Origin: Vicugna pacos
Lineage: Eukaryota > Chordata > Mammalia > Artiodactyla > Camelidae
Assembly: GCF_048564905.1 (NCBI RefSeq)
Contig: NC_133015.1
Span: 7,356,501 to 7,420,500 of the forward strand
Direction: 5' to 3'
Length of the DNA: 64,000 nucleotides
The stretch's first letter is position 1. Every line of letters begins with the position of its first letter. Both the position numbers and the translations under genes were made by a program. Positions 57,079 through 64,000 of this stretch are shown here, one piece after another. The notes under the pieces were generated by a model. The model was not told the origin of the DNA. It saw nothing but the letters and a program-made list of their open reading frames with translations, and made no database searches.

Positions 57079-57176
57079 GGGAGAGGGTATAGCTCAGTGG
57101 TAGAGTGCTTGCTTAGCAGGCACAAAGCCCTGGGTTCAATCCCCAGTACCTCCATTAAAAAATAAATAAATAAATG
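57079..57176 (+). mobile_element. Vic-1-type SINE (copy 11)
   Basis: GGTATAGCTCAGTGGTAGAG, TGCTTAGCAGGCACAAAG and GGGTTCAATCCCCAGTACC, then (AAAT)n. The tRNA-like part is close to full-length tRNA-Ala(AGC), but the SINE tail rules out a normal tRNA gene. Confidence 0.93.
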
Positions 57177-57204
57177 TAAAATACATATATAATAACAACA
57201 TCAA

Positions 57205-57340
57205 ATCTTTATTCAGGATTCACCTGTACCTAGGCACTTTGTTAAGCATTTTCCATTCATTATCTCACATGTGCCTCATGAAAATCACAGGAGATAGGTC
57301 CTTACCCCCATTCCACAGATGAATAAACTGAGTCACAGAA
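57205..57340 (+). repeat. MIR SINE
   Basis: GCATTTTCCATTCATTATCTCAC, CCCATTCCACAGATGAATAAACTGAG: MIR centre. Confidence 0.7.
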
Positions 57341-58800
57341 ATATCAAATAATTTTCCCTATATATACTATATATGTAATACTGTATATAGATAGTAGGTA
57401 GGAATGAAAAGACACGAAGGCCAAAATTAATCACATGACTTACTAAATTAAATTCTTGGGCTTGAGCCGTAAGCCTGGGTAAATGAATGCCCTGCCAATG
57501 TAGTTCAGCAAGGTGGTCACTAGATGGCAGAACTGGCCCAGCTTGGATAGAGTTTGGACTGGGTGCGGTCAAGTCTTGGAAGCCCTTATGGGATTTAGCA
57601 AAGGTTAGAAATAGCTACTTGTCTCCGAATTAAGCAGATTGGGACAGGAATATTATGCATCCCTACATAGTTAAGCCTTAAAAGGAGAATTTTTCAGTTT
57701 TCTAGATTGAGAATCACAAACACTCAAAATAATTTCCCACATAGCTGGAAATCTATAATCTACAAAATAAAACTAAAGAAGACAGGAGTCTTCTCAGTTC
57801 TTCCTTCACGGTAAGCCTGGCTCTTGTAGTTGAAGATCTCTCTGGTTTCCGATTCTCATGCTTCTGTCTACTACAGTCAGTCTGGAGTGGTACACCTAGT
57901 TTTAGGGAATGAATACTCTCTAGGGACTGAGAGAGGTGCTTCATAGCCCAGAGAAGGTCTGACCTAGTTAGGCACCACCTGTCTGCCCTGGGTTGACTTT
58001 TACACATTCCTCCACCCTGTCAGATGTGCAACTATTTAATTTAAGTTAAATAGGTACAAATATTTAACAGGGATAATTAAAGAGAAACATCCAAAAAATA
58101 AATTTAAGAAGCAGATCCTCTTTTGGTAGATGATAAAAACCTCATTTTATCATTGTCATCTGTTTTTCAGGTTGAAGTCAAAACTCAAGCAAAATTTGCT
58201 CAAAGATCTATTAATGGCCCTGACTCTAATGAAATTCACTAATAGAGGTGCCCAACTTCAAGCTGTGAATAGACCAAGGGGACGTGCCTATGATCCTTGA
58301 GATTAAAACGTAGACTCTACCCCAATCACTATATACTGGGGCTTTTGTGAACATGAAGGGTTCACTATGGGGACTCTAAATGTATAAGGGACACATCAGG
58401 CCAAGGTGACAACTTACAGACACAAACCATGAAAGTCTTTGACACCTATTTCCTGTTTCCTAGAAAGTGCTCTTGGGATAATGACCTTGGGGGCAGCTCA
58501 CTCCCCTCCCATGCCCCCTGCCCAGGCCCCAGTCCTATTTAAAAGAAAAAAGATCACTGAAGAACACAAAGAAGAATTTGTAATTCCAAAATGTGAAATG
58601 AGAAGAACCATTCAAAGCCATGTTGAATGAAACAGAAAGTATGTTGCCCATTGAACTTTTGCTAAAACACTCCCCAGAGGCTATTCTCGTAAATGGAAAC
58701 AAAAAGTCTACCGTCTTCCTCTTCGCCTTCTCTTCTTCCAAAGGAAGAAATACAAATATCTTTGTATCAGATTCCAGAGTATTTATAGAGACGTATTTTT
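57341..58800. other. Intergenic, no gene recognised
   Basis: Nothing recognised. Confidence 0.4.
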
Positions 58801-58804
58801 AATA

Positions 58805-59735
58805 TATTTAATCGGCTTTATTGAGGTATGATTAATATAAAATAAATTCACCGGTTTTCAGCGTACACTTTGATGAGCTTTGGCAAGTGTACACAATTGT
58901 GTGTCCACAGCCACTATTGTGAAGGTTTCTCGTGACTCCAAAAATTGAACGTTCTCCTGTGCAAACAACACCTTTCCCCCGACCCCTCTCCCAAATCCTC
59001 GGCTCCTAATGCAAAAACTCTACTTTCTGTCATTCTAGCTTTTCTTTTTCTAAAATAGCATAAGATGAAATGATTAAAAGCACATAGTCTTTTTTACCAC
59101 CCCCCGGCTTTTTTCACTTCATGCAATGTTTTTAAGATTCATCTACATTATTGTGCATGTCAGTAGATGGTTTTTAATTGAAGTGTAACTGATTTACAGT
59201 ATTAGTTTCAGGTGTAGAGCATAGGGATTCAGTATATTTGCAGATTACATTCCATTATAAGTTACTACAAAATAATGAGTATAACTCCCTGTGCTATACA
59301 GTAAATTCTTGTTGTTTATCTATTTTATGTGCGATAGTTTGTATTTGTTAATTCTGTACCCTTAAATTGTCCCTTCCCCTCCTCTCTCCTCTATGGTAAC
59401 CACAGTTTGTTTTCTACGTCTGTGAGTCTGTTTTTGTTTTGTGTGTACATTCATTTGTACTATTTTTTAGATTAGTGGAGGTTTTTTATTGCTGAGTAAC
59501 ATTTCATTATAGAGAGATACTACAATTTGCTCATCCTTTCACCAGTGCCAAACATTTTCTTATTTTTAGTGTTTAGCCACCACGAATAAAGCCGCTAGGA
59601 ACATTCGAATACAAGTCTTTGCGTGAACATGTTTTTCATTTATCCTGGATAAATTCCTAGGAGTGGAATGGCTGGGTCATCTGGTAAATGTGTGTCTAAC
59701 TTTTTAAGACTCTGCACCACTGTTTGGAAAGGGGT
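58805..59735 (-). mobile_element. Old L1M element, antisense, with a younger L1 inside
   Basis: CTTTATTGAGGTATGATTAATATAAAATAAATTCACC, then TTTTCACTTCATGCAATG before the break, and GCTGAGTAACATTTCATTATAGAG, AGGAGTGGAATGGCTGGGTC after it. Confidence 0.8.
59171..59473 (-). mobile_element. Younger L1 3' end nested in L1M
   Basis: TTTTTAATTGAAGTGTAACTG ... CCCTGTGCTATACAGTAAATTC ... TTTTTAGATTAG. Similar AGTAGATGG/AGTGGAGGT flanks suggest a diverged duplication. Confidence 0.85.
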
Positions 59736-59739
59736 TTAT

Positions 59740-60365
59740 CTACCGTATGTAGTTCTTTCTAAATCCACGTGTCTGGAATAGTTAAGGAGCAAAGGGCCTC
59801 TCCCACACAAAAGGAGCCGAGCCAACACCCGTCTCTGGAGTGTCAGACATTCACTATCATTTGTATCTTGCTGTCGGACAGAGTGATAAAATACCATGAT
59901 TTTTGTCTGAGCCTGAGAAGATAAAGCTGTCAGGTGGTGCTGCCCCCCCACCACCACCACCACGTCTCTGGCCGGGGACTTGCACTGCTTGCTCTAGTGC
60001 ATTCTATCAGCAACCTGGCACTGGGATCTGAGGTGCCAGAACCATGCATAATAAAGCTGTCCTTGGCTTTTGTCAGTTTCTCTGCATGTACTTCTCCCAA
60101 GGGAATGCTGTTAGTCCTAAATCCCTTAGCCAAATGCTCTCCAATCGCATCCCTCCCGGAACTTCATGGCCAGCATCTGGATGTACTGGTATCTGGTGCC
60201 GAAATGGTACATACTAATGATAAATATCATCCTGAAGTTCCAGAAGTCACAATTTGTAATACTGCAGACTGAATTTAGAATTTTGAAATCAGAATCTGGA
60301 CTACCTAGAACTGAGAAGAGAAACTAACAATAAAAGAAATATATAGGAAGCTATTGCCTTGATTA
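59740..60365. other. Unclassified, weakly LTR-like
   Basis: An AATAAAGCTGTCC at 60050-60062 followed by a T/C-rich stretch looks like an LTR R/U5, but no ends or duplication could be found. The 112-codon frame at 59934-60272 has a His run from a CCA repeat and no domain. Confidence 0.25.
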
Positions 60366-60369
60366 TATT

Positions 60370-60800
60370 TAATATGCATTTACTAGCGTCTCCTAGGTTA
60401 GACTCGACTGTTCTGGGCACTGGGTAGACAGCAGCATACAAAATAGCCAAGACCTTGTTTACATGGAGCTTATGTTTTAATGGGATGGGAAGATGACCAG
60501 GTCATTAGCAAATGGGCAAACACACACACACACACCAAGAAAAATATCAGTTCTGGGCAAAGAATAAAACCAGGGTAATGTGCTAGCAGGCACTTAGGGA
60601 AGCCTCTCTGAGGAAACCAACCATATGTGTATCAGGGGAAGTCATTACTAGGCCAAAGGAGCACCTAGTGCAAAGGTTCGAGGGAGAACAACCCTGAGGA
60701 ACAGAAAGCAAACTGTTGGGGTGGGAGCCTGGTGCACAGTGGGGCCTGCATGAGGTTGAGCAGGCAGGATCCTCCCGGCCAGGGTAAGGAGGTGAGATTT
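60370..60800 (-). repeat. L2 LINE fragment, antisense
   Basis: CTGTTCTGGGCACTGGGTAGACAGCAGC, TTACATGGAGCTTATGTTTTAATGG, GGAAGCCTCTCTGAGG and CACCTAGTGCAAAGG match reversed L2. Contains a short (CA)n at 60522-60533. Confidence 0.65.
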
Positions 60801-60984
60801 TATACAATATATAGTCAATATTGTCTCCAAACCCAAAAATTATTTTACACCCCCCTCCTTGAGAAATATAATCCCTTAGAAGAAAATTAAGGTTTAAAGT
60901 AATTGAGTTTGAGAATTAATTTATAATAAATATTTTTCAGGTCAATGAACAAAATAATAAAACAGGTCAAGAACACTTGTCTTG

Positions 60985-61386
60985 AAACAGAAACAGACTC
61001 ACAGACAGAGAATAAACTTATGGTTGGGGAAGGGGGTTTAGGGATAAACTGGGAGCTTGGAATTTGCAGATACACATCACTAAATATAAAACAGATAGAC
61101 AACAAGCTCCTACTGTACAGCACAGGGAACTATATTCAATACCTTGTTCACAGAAAAAAAATGTGACAATGAGTGTGTATATGTCCAGGAATGACTGAAA
61201 AATTGTGCTGAACACTGGAATTTGACACAACATTGTAAAATGATTATAAATCAATAAAAAATTTAAAAAAATACCTTGTAATAGCCTATAATGAAAAGAA
61301 TATATATATCTATCTCTGAATCACTATACTGTACCCCAGAAACTAAGACAACATTGTAAATCAACTATGCTTCAATTTAAAAAAAA
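60985..61386 (+). mobile_element. L1 3' end, sense, with a second L1 nested inside
   Basis: Perfect 16-bp duplication AAGAACACTTGTCTTG at 60969-60984 and 61387-61402. The body is an L1 3' UTR (CACAGGGAACTATATTCAAT ... GTACCCCAGAAACTAAG) interrupted by 61148-61269. Confidence 0.95.
61148..61269 (+). mobile_element. Nested short L1 insertion (about 122 bp)
   Basis: Another L1 3' end type (GAATTTGACACAACATTGTAAAATG, AATCAATAAAAAATTT) flanked by AATACCTTGT at 61138-61147 and 61270-61279, a perfect 10-bp duplication. Confidence 0.92.
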
Positions 61387-61402
61387 AAGAACACTTGTCT
61401 TG

Positions 61403-62150
61403 CCTTCTAAAGGCGTCACCTTCTTTGCCTCCTTCTTTGGCACCACTACATAATTTTATTACCCAGCTACTTCCTCATAATCTTAAAGATGTTTCCATCA
61501 GGTTTATTTAACTTTATTTTTAAGTTGTGATAGAGTAGCTAAGGAATTTTTGTCTCTATTACAATATTATGCTAATTTATGCAAATGCATAAGTATGTTT
61601 TTGAAAAGTTGTATCCCTGAGTGACAGACAAGAACAGTATGTGATCTTTAAGCACTAAATCATGACATAAAGAGCAGGAAGTTCATTTATTTTCACAAGA
61701 TAACAAAACTGTGACAGATCAAGGAGAGCACGGCCAAAGGGCAGAGAAGTGGAGAGGCCAATCGCTTGTCAGTCTCCCTGAAACAGTGGGTGAGGCAGCC
61801 TGCTCAGATAGGGCTGATTTTAGTTTACAACTTGGAACTCCCAGCAACTTGCAATATTTACTACAAAAATTGTTGTGGCTTAAATGTGGTCCACAGAAGT
61901 AAACACGCAAATATTAAAATACTGTATTAGGAAATTTTCCATTTAGAAAGGACTTCCTTGATTGAAATTCTTAATAATGTCATGATAAGTAGATGTCATT
62001 TCAAAGGACTTTAAAATTAAAAGACAACTGAGGCTGTAAGATTTCAGCGTATTCCCCACTAATCCCAGTGAATTATAATTACGTGATTTACTATAAACTT
62101 ACATGGTTGAGCATTATATTAGAAATTTGTTTGTTTGCTTTTAACTTCAT
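61403..62150. other. Intergenic, no gene recognised
   Basis: Nothing recognised. Confidence 0.4.
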
Positions 62151-62154
62151 TTCA

Positions 62155-62290
62155 TTTTCCCGATAGAGAATGTGGACTTTGAGGCTTAGGAATGTTCATT
62201 AACTTGTCCGGTTTCACACTTGCTGGTGATTCCATAGCCAGAGTTTTAATCCAAGTCTGTCAAAGTTCAGAGTCTCAGCTCTTAAGCTCA
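62155..62290 (+). repeat. MIR-like fragment
   Basis: GAGGCTTAGGAATGTTCATTAACTTGTCC, CCATAGCCAGAGTTTTAATCC: MIR core. Confidence 0.6.
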
Positions 62291-62414
62291 GCATACTATT
62301 GTCCCAGAGTGAGGATGAACCAGAAAATGGTTCTCTGGGGCAGACAGTTTCGTAAAGACTATTAAAGTTATTCAAAATAAATTACATCTTCTGAATAGGC
62401 TGGAGATACATTTC

Positions 62415-62567
62415 CTTATTTCCATTCACTCATCCATTCAACAAGCATTTGCTGAGTACTTGCTACGTGCAAGGCACGCTGTTCCATGCGTGGAAAGCGA
62501 TAGCAATGAACAAAACACAGTTACTGCTCTCCAGGAGTTTACATTACAGGAGGGGAAATGTGTTAGC
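62415..62567 (-). repeat. L2 3' end, antisense
   Basis: CATCCATTCAACAAGCATTTGCTGAGTACTTGCTACGTG, CCAGGAGTTTACATTACAGG: reversed L2 terminus. Confidence 0.75.
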
Positions 62568-62884
62568 TTTTTAGGGTTGTCATAACAAATTAGCACAAAC
62601 TGGATGGCTTACACCAACAGATATTTATTTTCTCACAGTTCTCCTTACCAGAAGTCCTCCAAAAATCAAGATGTTGGCAGAGGCACGCTCCCTCTAAAAT
62701 CTCTAGGGGAGAATTCTTGACTGTGGCTGCATTAACCCAATCTCTGCCTCCTTCTTCATCACACGGCCCTTACCTGTGTGTCTTCTCCTTTGGATTCTCT
62801 TATGAGGACACTTGTAATTGGAGTTAGAATCCCCCCTACCCAGTTAATCCAGGATGTTCTCATCTCAAGATGAGATCCTTAACT
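62568..62884 (-). mobile_element. MLT1-like LTR fossil (ERVL-MaLR), partial, reversed
   Basis: GTCATAACAAATTAGCACAAACTGGATGG, TCTCACAGTTCTC, CTAGGGGAGAATTC and TTAATCCAGGATGTTCTCATCTCAAG match a reversed MLT1 LTR. It is cut on the right by the L1 at 62885. Ancient, incomplete, broken. Confidence 0.7.
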
Positions 62885-63960
62885 TTCCATCAGCAGTGTA
62901 CTGGGGTTCCCTTTTTCCCACATTCTCACACACACTTGTTATTTGTGGTCTCTTTGATGATAGCCCTTCTGAAAGGTGTGAGGTGATGATATCTTATTGC
63001 GGTTTTGACTTGCATTTCTCTGACGCTTAGTGAGGCTGAGCATTTTTCATGTGCCTGCTGGCCATCTGTATATCTTCTTTGGAAAAATGTCTACTCAGAT
63101 CTTCTGCCCATTTTTTTTGATTGGTTGTTTGCTTTTCTGATATTGAGTTGTATGCACTGTGTATAGATTTTGGATATTAGCCCCTTGCCAGTAACATAAT
63201 TTGCAAGTATTTTCTCCCAATCAGTAGGTTAATGATTTCCTTTTCTGACCAAAAGCTTTTAAGTTTAATTAGGTCCCATTGGCTTATTTTTGCTTTGTTT
63301 CCTTTGCCTTAGGAGACAGATCCAAAAAAAAAAAAGAGCTACAATTTCTGTCAAAGAGTAACCTGACTGTCTTCTTCTAGGAGTTTTATGATTTCCAGTC
63401 TTACATTCAGATCTTTAATCCATTTTGAGTTTATTTTTTACTATGGCATGAATATATCTGAAGGAAATGAATACACTGATTCAAAAAGATACATGCACTC
63501 TAATATTTATAGCAGCATTATTTATAGTAGATAAGATATGGAAGCAACAGATGAATGGATAAAAAATATGTGATTATATATATTTATATATATATATACA
63601 TACATATACTTACACAATGGAATGTTACTCAGCCATAAAAAGAATGAGATTTTGCCATTTGCAACAACATGGATGGACTTGGAGAACATTATGCTTAGTG
63701 AAATAGACAGAGAAAGATAAATACTGTATGTTACCATTTATATGTGGAATCTAAAAAATAAAACAGCTGCATGAATGTAATAAAATAAGAACAGATGTAC
63801 AGATACAGAAAACAAACTAGTATTTACCAGTGGAGAAGAGGAAGCGGGGAGGGGCACAACAGGAGTCAGGGGTAACGAGATACAACTATTATATAAAATA
63901 AACGACAAGGGTGTATCACACAGTACAGGGAATATAGCCAATATTTTGTAACAACTTAAA
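62885..63960 (+). mobile_element. L1 with 5' inversion (twin-primed)
   Basis: 62885-63450 is ORF2 sequence in reverse (TTGCATTTCTCTGACGCTTAGTG, GATATTGAGTTGTATGCAC, CATTTTGAGTTTATTTTTTAC). From about 63451 the sense strand carries the next part of ORF2 and the 3' UTR (GGAAATGAATACACTGATTC, GGAATGTTACTCAGCCATAAAAAG, GGAATCTAAAAAATAAAAC). The head-to-head layout is the classic twin-priming product. An internal (TA)n lies at 63575-63597. Confidence 0.85.
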
Positions 63961-63967
63961 AGAAAGT

Positions 63968-64000
63968 TTTTTTCTTCTTTTTTATTGAAGTATAGTCAAT
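63968..64000 (-). mobile_element. Start of another L1, antisense, running off the window
   Basis: T-rich run then TTTATTGAAGTATAGTCAAT, the reversed L1 3' end, cut by the window edge. Confidence 0.75.

Noticed and set aside
2183-57176. tRNA-Ala-like sequences at eleven places as tRNA genes
   Set aside because: Each has a SINE tail, several have target-site duplications, and the acceptor stem is imperfect; they are Vic-1-type SINEs.

Overview
This window looks like nuclear DNA of a camelid (camel, llama or alpaca type). Eleven copies of a tRNA-Ala(AGC)-derived SINE with the layout of the camelid Vic-1 family are scattered through it, several with clean target-site duplications. The rest of the repeat load is typical of placental mammals: L1, L2, MIR, hAT-Charlie and Tigger DNA transposons, and LTR fossils.

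I recognise one protein-coding gene. FABP5 (epidermal fatty acid binding protein) lies on the minus strand with four coding exons at 26893-26815, 24291-24119, 23756-23655 and 22399-22346. They total 408 bp (135 codons plus stop). All splice sites are canonical, the frame is unbroken, a TATA box lies in a CpG island (about 25880-27320), and there is a poly(A) signal at 22160-22165. The protein keeps the fatty-acid carboxylate triad (Arg109, Arg129, Tyr131). It has Ser at 127 and Phe at 47, where the human protein has Cys; human Cys127 forms a disulfide with Cys120.

Layout: 1-22 kb is the 3' flank of FABP5, with old repeats, two solo LTRs flanked by 4-bp duplications, and small L1 insertions. 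22.1-27.3 kb holds FABP5 and its CpG island; intron 3 carries a Tigger element split by a Vic-1 copy, plus a second Vic-1 in the opposite orientation. 27.3-39.5 kb is 5' flank with two long repeat-poor blocks. 39.5-64 kb is repeat-rich (L2, an old 1.7-kb L1, hAT cluster, nested L1s, a 5'-inverted L1, an MLT1-like LTR).

In other mammals FABP5 sits at the edge of a FABP gene cluster (PMP2, FABP9, FABP4, FABP12) with long gene-free flanks, so one gene in 64 kb fits. I found no CRISPR array, operon or clearly new genetic system. The most interesting points are the cysteine changes in FABP5, the inverted SINE pair inside its intron 3, a 99-bp exon-like island at 49567-49665, two very short L1 insertions, and a homeodomain-motif-rich repeat-free block near 38.5-38.9 kb. 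Repeat family names are from memory of consensus sequences and boundaries are approximate unless a target-site duplication is given.
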